Source of the DNA: Amycolatopsis sp. cg9
GTDB lineage: Bacteria; Actinomycetota; Actinomycetes; Mycobacteriales; Pseudonocardiaceae
Reading direction: 5' to 3'
DNA: 64,000 bases
NCBI RefSeq assembly: GCF_041346945.1
Contig: NZ_CP166850.1
Span: 8,540,501-8,604,500, forward strand
The position numbers and the translations under genes are program-made. This document shows positions 1 to 27,876 of the stretch, in pieces. Every line of letters begins with the position of its first letter. Position 1 is the stretch's first letter. The notes beneath the pieces are model-generated. The model saw nothing but the letters and a program-made list of their open reading frames with translations, was not told the DNA's origin and did no database searches.

Positions 1-17313
<17,313 letters not shown>

Positions 17314-17383
17314 CGTCGATCGCACCTTCCGGGCGCAGGCTGAGGAGCCCGCCGGCACGGCGGGCACGGGGAGGGGTCTCGGT

Positions 17384-18682
17384 TCAGCAGCGCCGCGCGA
17401 GGCGGCCGCCGATTTCGACCGCGGTCGAAGCACCGTCGTCGCCGCGGAAGCGGCCGCACGGCGTGGCCCGGCCGGTCGCGGGGTCGCGGACGGTGAAGCT
17501 GCCGTCGTCGTACCGGGCGAGCTCGGGGTAGACCTCGCCGTCGACGACGAGCGCGGCCCCCTCGCCGTCGCGGCGGACGGTGTAGTCGATGACACCGTTG
17601 CGGTAGCTGCCGAAGTCGCCGTCCGGGACCGGTACAGGCAGCGCGCCGGGCACGCCGAAGCGCTGCTCGGGCAGGTCGAGGCCCAGCTCGCGCAGTTCGC
17701 CGGCGACGTCGTGCCACATGTCCGTGCCCGCCGCGCCGTTCGCGGTGAAGGCGACCACGCAGGCGCCGGCCTGGTCGATGCGCAGGTGGCAGGAGGTGCC
17801 GTCGGCGGTGCCGTCGTGGCCGAGCCAGGCGTCGTCCCCGGTACCGAAGTGGGCGATGCCCAGGCCCCAGCCGTCGGCGAGCCCGAACGGCTCGGCTTCC
17901 GGGACGGGCCGGTGCATGTCGGCGGCGGTCACGACGTCGAGCAGCCCCGGCTTGCCCAGGTGGATCCGGCCGAGTTCGACCAGGTCCCGCGCGCTGAGCG
18001 CCAGCGCCCCGGCGGGTTCGAGCATCGGCGGCAGCACCTGCTCGACCGGCCGCGCCCCGGCCGGGCCGGTGGCCCGCCCGTGCCCGGAGACACCGCGCCC
18101 GCTTCCGGCGTAGACCGGTTCGATCTTCGACGGCCGCAGGACGATCGCCTCGACGGCTTCCCGCCAGGTCATCCCGGTCACCGCTTCGACCACGGCCCCG
18201 ACCAGCGCGTACCCGAGGTTCGAGTAGGAGAACGCGGTGCCCGCCGGGCAGACGGGGACCGCCTCGCGCACCTCGCGCAGGCAGCCCGCGGTGGGATCGG
18301 CGGGGTCGGACGGCAGCCCGCTGGTGTGGCTGAGCAGCCGGCGCGGGGTGAGCGCGCCGGCCAGGCCGGCCACGCCCAAGACGTCTCCGACGGGTTGATC
18401 CAGCTCCAGGTCGTCGTCGGCGACGAGCGCCAGCACGACGGTCGCGGTGGCGACCTTCGTCACCGAACCCGTCGGCACCGCGGAGTCCTCGGTCATCGGC
18501 GTACCCCGGTCCTGGTCCTCGACACCGGTCTGGACCACCACCGGCTCACCGTCCCGCAGGACAGCGAGCTGCGCACCCGGCACCCGGTGCCGGCGAGCCG
18601 CGCGGTCGAGCACCGCGTGCAGCCCCTCCGCCGTCACCAGCTGCCTGCCCGAAGCGTTGTGACCGTCCCGCACGGATTGCAT
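17384..18682 (-). CDS. Serine hydrolase, candidate PBP-type (SurE-like) peptide cyclase/thioesterase
   Basis: 432-residue beta-lactamase/penicillin-binding-protein fold. The three family motifs are intact: SVTK with Ser73 and Lys76, YSN with Tyr153 and Asn155, and HDG with His289. The C-terminal ~100 residues form a separate, probably lipocalin-like, beta-rich segment. No signal peptide is visible if translation starts at the ATG at 18680-18682, which has a GGAGGG ribosome site; the frame is open further upstream but without support. The NRPS begins 70 bp downstream on the same strand. Stand-alone PBP-type thioesterases such as SurE release and cyclise NRPS peptides that end in a D-residue; a cytoplasmic enzyme of this architecture beside an epimerase-rich NRPS fits that role (inference). 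Alternatives are a D-aminopeptidase or a resistance esterase. Confidence 0.85.
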   Translation of the reverse strand: MQSVRDGHNASGRQLVTAEGLHAVLDRAARRHRVPGAQLAVLRDGEPVVVQTGVEDQDRGTPMTEDSAVPTGSVTKVATATVVLALVADDDLELDQPVGDVLGVAGLAGALTPRRLLSHTSGLPSDPADPTAGCLREVREAVPVCPAGTAFSYSNLGYALVGAVVEAVTGMTWREAVEAIVLRPSKIEPVYAGSGRGVSGHGRATGPAGARPVEQVLPPMLEPAGALALSARDLVELGRIHLGKPGLLDVVTAADMHRPVPEAEPFGLADGWGLGIAHFGTGDDAWLGHDGTADGTSCHLRIDQAGACVVAFTANGAAGTDMWHDVAGELRELGLDLPEQRFGVPGALPVPVPDGDFGSYRNGVIDYTVRRDGEGAALVVDGEVYPELARYDDGSFTVRDPATGRATPCGRFRGDDGASTAVEIGGRLARRC

Positions 18683-19601
18683 GACCCGACCCTCCGATAT
18701 CGCCACGAATAACCCACCCAACGCGAATGCCCTCGACTGCGGCCGCCCCGCGCAATCCCCACCAGCGCACCTCGCGGGGGCCACTGGAATTAATACGCTG
18801 CCCGTTCGCCGCTGATCGTCAGTACCGCCAATCGTGGGATGCAAACATACGACCACCCCGGTTCGGAGTTACCCAACGTAGCAAGCACAACGACAGCATT
18901 CCACAAGTTGAGCAGCCATTTACCCGACGGTTTCCCGCGCCGGTGGACACGTCGAACGACGGCGGGCACCGGCAAATCACCGGACCACCCTGCCGACTGG
19001 TCATACAGCCACTTCGAGGCTGCAGAAGGCTGTTACCCGAGGGCGGAAGGGGTCAAACAAACGTCCTCGGGCCACTTTCGAGCCCCGGGTTTCCGCTGCA
19101 CCTGACAGGCCTGTCAACTGCGGAAACGCGGATATTGATCTTTTTCCGCAACATTACTCGCCGGTCAAGCAGCACACCCGGACGCACGTGCACTGTATCG
19201 TGCACCCCGGACCGGTCTTTATTTCGCATAATTTGCCGCTCGTCCCACGAACCGGGAAACAGGACAACAACCGGATCACCCGATTGGACCGTAACGAAAT
19301 AGGCGCCGGAATTCGGAGGGTCACCGGCCGCTTTCACGCTTCCGAACGTTCACCGACGCGGCCGCGTTCGTTAGTCGGAAGCGTCCGCGAATGGGACGGA
19401 TCGGCCGCCGAGGGTGCGGTCGGCCGGGCGCGCTGCCTTACCACAGCAGCGGGTCGGCGGGTACCGGAAAACAGCCTCGCCAGCGCGCCGGGTTGCCGCG
19501 GAAGGGCAGGCGCTACGCCGCGCCGAGCACCGCGCGGTCCGGGAAGCCGGTCAGCACGCCGGGGACATGACGGGTGACAGTCGCCGCGGTGCGGCCGGGC
19601 G
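18683..19601. other. Long lower-GC intergenic region upstream of the hydrolase-NRPS unit
   Basis: About 0.9 kb without a convincing gene; base composition is visibly more AT-rich between roughly 18780 and 19310 than in the flanking genes. It holds a 14-bp palindrome TGACAGGCCTGTCA at 19103-19116, which on the minus strand contains a TTGACA hexamer, and two copies of CGTGCAC at 19187-19193 and 19199-19205, 12 bp apart. As it lies directly 5' of the hydrolase and NRPS, it is the probable promoter and regulatory region of that transcription unit. No transcription start can be assigned by eye. Confidence 0.5.
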
Positions 19602-19763
19602 TTACACCGCCGTCCCGCTTGCGGTCCAGACCACCGCCGGTCCGGCCGGTGCGCCGAGCTTCGTGCCCTTGCGGTAGCCGCCGAAGATCAGGCCGAGGAC
19701 CAGGATGACCAACGCGATCACCAGCACCCACAGCAACAGAGACTTGCGCACGGCGGTTCCCAT
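19602..19763 (-). CDS. Small single-pass membrane protein, 53 aa
   Basis: 53-residue peptide starting with an ATG at 19761-19763. Residues about 7-27 form a strongly hydrophobic helix (SLLLWVLVIALVILVLGLI) followed by a short positively charged segment (GGYRKGTK). Function unknown; this kind of short membrane peptide with a GGYRKG sequence after the helix is common in actinomycetes as a hypothetical protein. It is divergent from the DUF4230 gene that starts 75 bp away, and stands alone on the minus strand. A longer frame upstream to 19925 overlaps the neighbouring gene and looks non-coding. Confidence 0.6.
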   Translation of the reverse strand: MGTAVRKSLLLWVLVIALVILVLGLIFGGYRKGTKLGAPAGPAVVWTASGTAV

Positions 19764-19838
19764 CGTCGGCGGACTCGGCCCCGCGAACGTACCCACGGGA
19801 CCGGTTCGCCAAGCGCGTGCTTGGGTATTCCTCCCGGC

Positions 19839-20492
19839 ATGGGTGCATGGGGCAAGCGGCTCATCGGAATCGCTGTGGCGGTAGTGGTCTTGGCGGCCGC
19901 CGCGCTCGTCGGATCGGCGGTTCACCTGTTACCCCAGTTGCGCAATCCGTTCGCCCAGCAGACCGAGGAGCACTCCGGTCCGGTGCTGCTGCAGTCGATC
20001 GTCGAGCTCTCGCGCTACGAGGCCGCCAGCGGGTCGTTCCAGGTGGTCGTCGACATCACCACCAGCTCGGTGCTGCCCAGCTTCCTCGTGGGCAGCGACA
20101 CGATGTTCATCGGTGTTGGCACGGACAACGCCTACGTCGACTTCTCCGGGCTGAAGGGTGACGCCGTCCAGGTTTCCGACGACCGCCTGTCGGCCACGAT
20201 CACCCTGGCGCACGCCCAGCTGGAGCCGGCGACGCTGGACGTGCACGAGTCCCACGTCTACGCGCAGCAGCAGGGCTTGTTCACCCGCGTCAACGAGTTC
20301 CTCAACGGCAACCCGAATTCGCAGCAGGCCCTGTACGAGCTCGCCCAGAAGCAGATCCAGGCCGCGGCCGCGAAGAGCACGCTGGTGGCCGACGCGGAGC
20401 GGAACACGAAGGTGATGCTGACCGGACTGCTGCAGTCGCTGGGCTTCAAGAACATCACGGTGAACTACGCCGACAACCCGGCCGGCGGCTGA
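19839..20492 (+). CDS. DUF4230 family membrane-anchored protein
   Basis: 217 residues. A basic N-terminus and one transmembrane helix (about residues 5-25, rich in Ile, Val and Ala) anchor an extracytoplasmic domain. That domain has the features of DUF4230 proteins: an LLQSIVELSRYEAASG segment, beta-rich repeats, a YVDFSGLKGD motif, and a C-terminal helix ending in LLQSLGFKNITV. The role of DUF4230 is unknown. I chose the ATG at 19839; an in-frame TTG at 19821 is possible and neither has a strong ribosome site. The 3' end overlaps the convergent TetR gene by 38 bp. Confidence 0.75.
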   Translation: MGAWGKRLIGIAVAVVVLAAAALVGSAVHLLPQLRNPFAQQTEEHSGPVLLQSIVELSRYEAASGSFQVVVDITTSSVLPSFLVGSDTMFIGVGTDNAYVDFSGLKGDAVQVSDDRLSATITLAHAQLEPATLDVHESHVYAQQQGLFTRVNEFLNGNPNSQQALYELAQKQIQAAAAKSTLVADAERNTKVMLTGLLQSLGFKNITVNYADNPAGG

Positions 20493-21051
20493 GGACGGGC
20501 AGGACCAGGTCGTCGACGACGTGGTCGAGGAACTCGGGTTCCAGCGGCAGCCGCCACAGCCAGCGCATGAACACCACCGACGCGACCACCTCCTCGAAGA
20601 GGCCGGCGTCGACCGGGGCGAGCAGTTCACCGCGCTCGACGGCCCGGTCGACCACCTCCTGCGGGAGCCGCGCGCCGCTGGAGAACCGGGTCTCGAGCTC
20701 GTCGATCAGATCCGGGTCGGCCGCGCGGGCCTGCACCAGGCCGACCGCGAGCCGGCCGTCGAAACCGCGGAGCACCTCGGCGAAGCGGTGCACGTGCGCG
20801 GCGAGGTCGCCGCGGAACGTCCCGGTGTCGACGGACCACGCCGTCCGGTTCGCGTGGTAGCGGGTCATGGCGGCGATCGCGATTTCGCGTTTGTTGCGCC
20901 ACCGCCGGTAGATCGTGGCCTTCGAGGTCCCCGACCGGGCGGCGACGGCGTCGATCGTCATCGACACGTACCCCGCCTCGGCGATCAGCTCCAGCACCGC
21001 GTCGAGGATCCGCGCGTCACGGGTGGGGTCCAGCGGACGGCGAGCGCTCAT
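20455..21051 (-). CDS. TetR-family transcriptional repressor
   Basis: 198 residues. The N-terminal helix-turn-helix spans about residues 30-55 (MTIDAVAARSGTSKATIYRR), followed by the family's WRNKRE segment; the C-terminal ligand domain is alpha-helical and not assignable to a known ligand. The gene is divergent from a zinc alcohol dehydrogenase, and the 100-bp gap between them carries a near-ideal TetR operator (21092-21116). Local control of the dehydrogenase and of itself is therefore likely (inference). Start ATG at 21049-21051. Confidence 0.9.
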   Translation of the reverse strand: MSARRPLDPTRDARILDAVLELIAEAGYVSMTIDAVAARSGTSKATIYRRWRNKREIAIAAMTRYHANRTAWSVDTGTFRGDLAAHVHRFAEVLRGFDGRLAVGLVQARAADPDLIDELETRFSSGARLPQEVVDRAVERGELLAPVDAGLFEEVVASVVFMRWLWRLPLEPEFLDHVVDDLVLPVLSRRPGCRRSSP

Positions 21052-21091
21052 CGTCCGATGCTACCACGATAAGTGCACGTCAAACCGTTAG

Positions 21092-21116
21092 ACAGTACGA
21101 TACCGTTTCGTACTGT
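21092..21116. promoter_or_regulatory. Operator: perfect 9-bp inverted repeat between tetR and adh
   Basis: ACAGTACGA, 7-bp spacer taccgtt, then TCGTACTGT. The arms are perfect complements. It lies 41 bp from the repressor start and 35 bp from the dehydrogenase start, so one bound repressor could block both promoters. This is the classic layout of a TetR divergon; binding is inferred, not shown. Confidence 0.75.
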
Positions 21117-21151
21117 AGGGTCGGTGGCGACTCCGGCAGGAAGGGACAACC

Positions 21152-22171
21152 ATGACCGTCACCTCCTACGCGGCGCACTCCGCGGGCAGCCGCCTCGAAC
21201 CCTACGAACGCGCACCCGGGCCCCTCGGACCGCTGGAAGCCGACGTCCGCGTGACGCACTGCGGCGTCTGCCACAGCGACATCGGGCAGATCGACGACGA
21301 GTACGGCATCACCCGCTTCCCCTGCGTGGCGGGCCACGAGGCCGTCGGCGTGGTCGAAGCCGTCGGCGCCGCCGTCGACACCGGGCAGCTGCCGATCGGC
21401 ACCCGGGTCGGCGTCGGCGCGATCGCCGGCGCCTGCTTCCGCTGCGCCTTCTGCCTGAGCGGCCGCCACAACCTCTGCCCCGAGCGCGACGACACCGTCC
21501 TGCGCGGCGACCGAGGGGCGTTCACCGAACTGCTGCGCGTCTCCGACTGGCGCACCGCCTACCCCGTTCCCGACGCCATCCCGTCGGCGCAGGCGGCGCC
21601 GCTGATGTGCGCCGGCGTAACCGTTTTCGCCCCGCTGATCCGCCACGGCGTCCGGCCCGTCGACCGGGTGGCCGTCGTCGGCATCGGCGGGCTCGGGCAC
21701 CTGGCCCTGCAGTTCCTGGCCCACTGGGGCTGCGACGTCACGGCCGTTTCGACCACACGGTCCAAAGAGGACGACGCGCGCCGGTTCGGCGCGACCTCGT
21801 TCATCGCCACGAACGAGGAAGGCGCGCTCGCGGCCGCGGCGGGATCGTTCGACTTCGTCCTGTCGACGGTGTCCGCGAACCTGCCCTGGGGCGACTACCT
21901 GGACCTGCTCGTGCCGCAAGGACGGCTCAGCGTGGTCGGCGTCCCGCCCGAGGCGATCGCCGTGCACCCGATGCGACTCCTGCCCGCCGAAAAGACGATC
22001 TCCGGCGGCGTGCCTGCCTCCCCGGCCGAAACCCGGCTGATGCTCGACTTCGCCGCCCGCCACGGCATCGGGCCGCAGGTCGAGACCTTCCCGGTGGCGG
22101 AGATCAACACCGCGATCGACGTCGTACGCGCCGGCCGGGCCCGCTACCGGGCAGTCCTGGACCTGACCTGA
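21152..22171 (+). CDS. Zinc-dependent alcohol dehydrogenase (MDR, cinnamyl-alcohol type)
   Basis: 339 residues, normal length for zinc medium-chain dehydrogenases. Catalytic zinc ligands Cys37 and His62-Glu63 (GHEAVG) and probably Cys153 are present, as are the four structural-zinc cysteines at 95, 98, 101 and 109. The nucleotide-binding GIGGLG motif is at 177-182. It should oxidise an alcohol or reduce an aldehyde with NAD(P)H in the cytoplasm; the substrate cannot be read from sequence. The ATG at 21152 has a clear AGGAAGGG ribosome site. The TetR operator upstream suggests induction by a small molecule, perhaps the toxic aldehyde substrate (inference). Confidence 0.9.
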   Translation: MTVTSYAAHSAGSRLEPYERAPGPLGPLEADVRVTHCGVCHSDIGQIDDEYGITRFPCVAGHEAVGVVEAVGAAVDTGQLPIGTRVGVGAIAGACFRCAFCLSGRHNLCPERDDTVLRGDRGAFTELLRVSDWRTAYPVPDAIPSAQAAPLMCAGVTVFAPLIRHGVRPVDRVAVVGIGGLGHLALQFLAHWGCDVTAVSTTRSKEDDARRFGATSFIATNEEGALAAAAGSFDFVLSTVSANLPWGDYLDLLVPQGRLSVVGVPPEAIAVHPMRLLPAEKTISGGVPASPAETRLMLDFAARHGIGPQVETFPVAEINTAIDVVRAGRARYRAVLDLT

Positions 22172-22183
22172 CGCCCGCCCGGT

Positions 22184-24291
<2,108 letters not shown>

Positions 24292-24354
24292 CGGTCCCCT
24301 TTCGGCGGTGGTCCCCTGCCAGCCTGGCACAACTCGGCGGGAACCGCGCCCGGC

Positions 24355-25497
24355 TCACCCCAGGATCGAGCGCCCCAGCCCGGTCAGCACGGCGTCGTCC
24401 TGCGGGGTGTGGACGCGGCTGCACAGCACGTCCCGGTAGTGGCGCTGCAGCGGGTTGCCGTGGGTCAGGCCCGGGTTCCCCGCCAGCGCGACGGCCTGCT
24501 CGACCGCTTCGATGAGCAGGCGGGTGGCGAGGACCTTGGCGACGCCCGCGTGCGCGGCGGCGCCGGGGTCTCCTTCGTCCACCCGGCGGGCCAGCCCGAA
24601 GAGGATTTCCTGCGCACCGGTGATCCGCGCGGCGATCTCGCCCGCGCCCGCCTGGAACCGCGGCAACGTGGACAGCGGCTTGCCCAGCCCGCTCGGGACG
24701 CGCTCGCGGAGGAACCCGGTGAGCCAGTCCAGCGCGTTGCGGGCGACGCCGAGGTAGAGCGCGGGCAGTGCCAGCGGGAACGTGAGCGACGGTGGCCGCT
24801 GGGTGTCCGGTGTGGACAGTCCGGCGGTGGCGCCGGCCGCCACGGGGACGTCGGCGAACACGACGTCGTGGCTCGCGCTCGCCCGCAGGCCGAGGTGGTC
24901 CCAGGTCGGCTCGATCGTGATGCCCGGCGCGTCGGCTCGGACCAGGAACCCGCCGACGCGCGGCTCGGGCTCGTCGGTCCGGGCCCAGACGACCAGCCGG
25001 CGCAGGCCCACCGAGCCGGTCGAGTAGATCTTGCGGCCGGACAGGGACCAGCCGTCCGCGGTCCGGCGCGCGACGGTCGCGGGCAGGCCGCCGCGGGTGG
25101 GTGAGCCGAGCTCCGGTTCGACGCGCAACGCGTTGATCAGCACCGGCCGCGCGGCGGATTCCGCGAGCACCTCCCGGTAGACCTCGTCCGGCCACGCGCC
25201 GTCGAGTCCCTGCCCGGCGTGGACGAACAGTGTCATCGCGGTCACCAGCGCGACCGACGGGTCGCCGCGGCCCAGCTCGGACAGCAGCCGCGCGGTGTCG
25301 AGGACCCCGGCGCCCGGTCCGCCGTAGCGCGGGTGCACCGTCGTCGTCAGCAGCCCGGCCGCGTGCACCAGCTCGACGCCCTCGTGCGGGAACGTCGCTT
25401 CGCGGTCGTGCTCGCCGGCCCGCGCGGCCAGCCCGGCGACGATCGACGGCAACGCGGCCAGGTCGGGCTTCGGCACGGTGGCGACGCTCGTGGTCAC
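24355..25497 (-). CDS. Acyl-CoA-dehydrogenase-fold flavoprotein (SfnB/DszC-like group)
   Basis: 380 residues with the ACAD-family fold: N-terminal helical domain, middle beta-domain (SLSGRKIYSTGS) and C-terminal helices ending with GNPGLTHGNPLQRHYRDV. The last motif is typical of the flavin monooxygenase-like branch that contains SfnB and DszC, which acts on organosulfur compounds, rather than of fatty-acid dehydrogenases. A GTG start at 25495-25497 is chosen because GGAGGA lies just upstream and the extra N-terminal residues before it look non-coding. Divergent from an SsuD-like monooxygenase across a 160-bp gap, so a role in sulfur scavenging with reduced flavin supplied by the operon's flavin reductase is plausible (inference). 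Confidence 0.85.
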   Translation of the reverse strand: MTTSVATVPKPDLAALPSIVAGLAARAGEHDREATFPHEGVELVHAAGLLTTTVHPRYGGPGAGVLDTARLLSELGRGDPSVALVTAMTLFVHAGQGLDGAWPDEVYREVLAESAARPVLINALRVEPELGSPTRGGLPATVARRTADGWSLSGRKIYSTGSVGLRRLVVWARTDEPEPRVGGFLVRADAPGITIEPTWDHLGLRASASHDVVFADVPVAAGATAGLSTPDTQRPPSLTFPLALPALYLGVARNALDWLTGFLRERVPSGLGKPLSTLPRFQAGAGEIAARITGAQEILFGLARRVDEGDPGAAAHAGVAKVLATRLLIEAVEQAVALAGNPGLTHGNPLQRHYRDVLCSRVHTPQDDAVLTGLGRSILG

Positions 25498-25566
25498 GAC
25501 TTCCTCCGGGGGTCGGGTGCGGCGAGACGATAAGCCGCGCGGATCGCCCGGAGCCAGCCACGTCCA

Positions 25567-25595
25567 CCAATTGGACACCTGGAGCTGCCCAATTG
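25567..25595. promoter_or_regulatory. Twin CCAATTG sites in the divergent sulfur promoter region
   Basis: CCAATTGG at 25567-25574 and CCAATTG at 25589-25595; centres are 22 bp apart, two helical turns. They lie between the divergent ACAD-like gene and the monooxygenase operon. The operon encodes an Rrf2 regulator, a family that includes the cysteine regulator CymR, so these sites are a reasonable candidate operator (inference). The AT content stands out from the surroundings. Confidence 0.4.
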
Positions 25596-25657
25596 ACAGG
25601 GCGCCCGCGGATGCCGTTCCCTACCGTTGCGTTTGTCTTGCGGCGAAAGGAAAGCAG

Positions 25658-26767
25658 ATGCCCGTCGAGTTCGTCGGCATGATCGGCACCCAGGACGCGA
25701 GCGAGACCCGGCCGGCCAGAGGACCGGTCGTGGACCCGGCCTACGTCCGCCGGTTCGCCCGGGCGCACGAGGACGGCGGGTTCGACCGTGTGCTCATCGG
25801 CTACGGCGCGGGCTGGCCGGAGGGCCAGCAGGTCGCCGCCTACGCGGCCGCCCACACCGAGCGCCTCGGCGTGCTCGTCGCGCACCGCCCCGGGTTCGTC
25901 GCCCCGACGCTGGCGGCGCGCGCGTTCGCCACCCTCGACCACTTCAGCGGCGGGCGCGTCGCGGTGCACACCATCACCGGCGGCAGCGACGTCGAGCAGG
26001 CCCGCGACGGCGACTACCTGCCCAAGGACGAGCGGTACGAGCGCACCGGCGAGTACCTCGAGATCCTCAAGCGCGCCTGGACGTCCGGGTCCGCGTTTTC
26101 CCACCACGGCAAGCACTACCGGCTCGACGACTACACCCCGCAGGTGCGGCCGCTGCAGAACCCGCGCATCCCGCTGTACTTCGGCGGTTCGTCCGAAGCG
26201 GCCTACCGGGTCGGCGGCAAGCACGCCGACGTCTTCGCGCTGTGGGGCGAACCGCTGAAGGAGACGGCGGAGCAGATCGCGTCCGTCCGGGCGGCGGCGA
26301 AGGCGGCCGGACGGCTCACCCCGCCCGGGATCAGCGTGTCGTTCCGGCCGATCCTCGCCCCGACCGAGGAGCTGGCCTGGGAACGGGCCGAGCGGATCCT
26401 CGACAAGATCACGGCTTCCGGCGCGGCGAAAGCGGCCCGCGAATGGCGGGACGGCGGCCCGCCCACGAACGCCGGCAGCGTGCGCCTGCTGGCCGCGGCG
26501 GCGAAGGCCGACCGCCACGACCGTGCACTGTGGACACCGCTGGCCACGGCGACCGGCGCCGCCGGCAACTCCACCGCGCTGGTCGGCACCCCCGAAACCG
26601 TCGCGCGGGCGTTGCTGGACTACGTCGACATCGGCGTCACCACCCTGCTGATCCGCGGCTACGACCCGCTCGACGACGCGATCGACTACGGCAGGCACCT
26701 GCTGCCGCTGGTGCGCTCCGAACTGGCCCGCCGCGAGCGCCGGCCCGCGACGGCGGCCGCCGTATGA
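25658..26767 (+). CDS. SsuD-like FMNH2-dependent alkanesulfonate monooxygenase
   Basis: 369 residues, luciferase-like monooxygenase (TIM barrel). Diagnostic segments include VLVAHRPGFVAPTLAAR, TITGGSDVEQARDGD, IPLYFGGSSEAAYRVGG and the C-terminal AGNSTALVGTPE. The SsuD group desulfonates alkanesulfonates using reduced FMN and oxygen, releasing sulfite and an aldehyde. The gene opens a long operon with ABC-type sulfonate uptake and a flavin reductase, which supports that role; the exact substrate is unknown. ATG at 25658, preceded by GAAAGGAAAG. The related gene at 34406 is a paralogue. Confidence 0.88.
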   Translation: MPVEFVGMIGTQDASETRPARGPVVDPAYVRRFARAHEDGGFDRVLIGYGAGWPEGQQVAAYAAAHTERLGVLVAHRPGFVAPTLAARAFATLDHFSGGRVAVHTITGGSDVEQARDGDYLPKDERYERTGEYLEILKRAWTSGSAFSHHGKHYRLDDYTPQVRPLQNPRIPLYFGGSSEAAYRVGGKHADVFALWGEPLKETAEQIASVRAAAKAAGRLTPPGISVSFRPILAPTEELAWERAERILDKITASGAAKAAREWRDGGPPTNAGSVRLLAAAAKADRHDRALWTPLATATGAAGNSTALVGTPETVARALLDYVDIGVTTLLIRGYDPLDDAIDYGRHLLPLVRSELARRERRPATAAAV

Positions 26768-27435
26768 CGCGCGCCACCCCGGCCCGCTGGACCCCGGCCG
26801 AGGGCGTGACCGTGCGCGGCACGGTCGTGCTGCTGCCCGGCCGGGGCGAGCACCCCGGCCTCTACGGCCGGCTCGGCGCCCGGCTCGCCGCCGACGGCTA
26901 CCGGGTCGCCGCCGTGTCCTCGGCGGACGACGTCGCGGCCGAGCTCCGCGGCGGCCCGGTGCCGGTCGTCCTGCTCGGCAGCGACACCGGCGCCGTCCGG
27001 GCGGTCACGCTCGCCGCGGAACTGCCGGTGCACGCGGTCGTCGCGGCCGGCCTCCCGCTGTCGGCCGACGCTCCCCCGGACCGCTCCTGGGCAGGTGAGC
27101 TCGACGCGCGGACCGCTTGCCCGGTGCACCGCACCCTGCTCGACACCGACGACCGCCTGCGCCGCGGCGCACTGCACGAAGAGCCCGCCGACATCCCCGC
27201 GGTGCTCCCGCTCACCCCGGTGCTCGTGCTGCACGGCGAGGCCGACGTGATCGCGTCGCCGAAGGCCGCCCGGGCCTTCGCCGAGATGCTTCCGGCCGGG
27301 CAGTTCGTGCTGGTCCGCGGCGGACGGCACGACGTGCTCAACGACGTCGACCACCGCAGCGTCGCCGCCGAGGTCGTCCAGTTCCTGGAGTGGCTGCGCG
27401 CCGGGACGCGCGGCCCGGTCCTGGTCCGGGGATGA
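26764..27435 (+). CDS. Alpha/beta hydrolase with Asp at the nucleophile elbow
   Basis: 223 residues. Core features: an oxyanion-type stretch VLLPGRGEHPG near residue 22, a nucleophile-elbow sequence GSDTG where Asp takes the place normally held by Ser, an acidic residue in HGEADVI and a C-terminal GGRHDVLNDV histidine. An aspartate nucleophile is seen in haloalkane dehalogenases and epoxide hydrolases, but here lid and halide-binding residues cannot be judged. Start ATG overlaps the upstream monooxygenase stop (ATGA), so translation is coupled. It may process the product of the monooxygenase (inference). Confidence 0.75.
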   Translation: MTRATPARWTPAEGVTVRGTVVLLPGRGEHPGLYGRLGARLAADGYRVAAVSSADDVAAELRGGPVPVVLLGSDTGAVRAVTLAAELPVHAVVAAGLPLSADAPPDRSWAGELDARTACPVHRTLLDTDDRLRRGALHEEPADIPAVLPLTPVLVLHGEADVIASPKAARAFAEMLPAGQFVLVRGGRHDVLNDVDHRSVAAEVVQFLEWLRAGTRGPVLVRG

Positions 27436-27866
27436 TGACGGGCATGCGCATCTCGGCCCGGGCGGACTACGCGATCAGGGTGCTGCTGGAGCTCGCCGCG
27501 GACACCACGCGGCCGATCACCTGCGAAGCCGTCGCTTCCACCCAGGGCATCCCGGCCCGGTTCATCAAGGCGGTCATGCGCGACCTGCGCCAGGCCGGGC
27601 TGGTCCGCAGCCAGCGCGGCTGCGAGGGCGGCTACTGGCTGGCCAAGCCGGCCGGCGAGGTGACCGTGCGGGACGCCGTGGTGGCGGTCGACGGCGAGTT
27701 CCTCTCCGTCCGCGGCGAACCGCGGCCCACGCTCGCCTACCACGGCACCGCCGCCGGCCTGACCCCGTTCTGGTCGGACGTCGAAGCCGGCCTCGACGCG
27801 ATCCTGCGCGCGACGACGCTCGCCGACCTGCTCACCGATGCGGCCGCGGCCCGCGTCGCCACCTGA
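27432..27866 (+). CDS. Rrf2-family transcriptional regulator
   Basis: 144 residues. Typical Rrf2 N-terminus MRISARADYAIRVLLELA and winged helix with the recognition segment IPARFIKAVMRDLRQAGLVRS and wing RGCEGGYWLAKP. The iron-sulfur cysteine triad of IscR/NsrR is absent, which is closer to CymR-type members controlling cysteine and sulfur metabolism. The gene sits inside the sulfur operon, overlapping the hydrolase stop. Start is either ATG 27432 (coupled) or ATG 27444, which gives the more usual family N-terminus. Probable regulator of this operon. Confidence 0.85.
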   Translation: MMTGMRISARADYAIRVLLELAADTTRPITCEAVASTQGIPARFIKAVMRDLRQAGLVRSQRGCEGGYWLAKPAGEVTVRDAVVAVDGEFLSVRGEPRPTLAYHGTAAGLTPFWSDVEAGLDAILRATTLADLLTDAAAARVAT

Positions 27867-27876
27867 AGGGACTTCC

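Noticed and set aside
18727..19302. A 191-codon plus-strand frame in the intergenic island
   Set aside because: No ribosome site, no biased codon use and no recognisable fold; also contradicted by the AT-rich, palindrome-containing sequence.
19053..19337. A 94-codon minus-strand frame
   Set aside because: Composition does not match real genes here, and no homologous pattern could be recognised.
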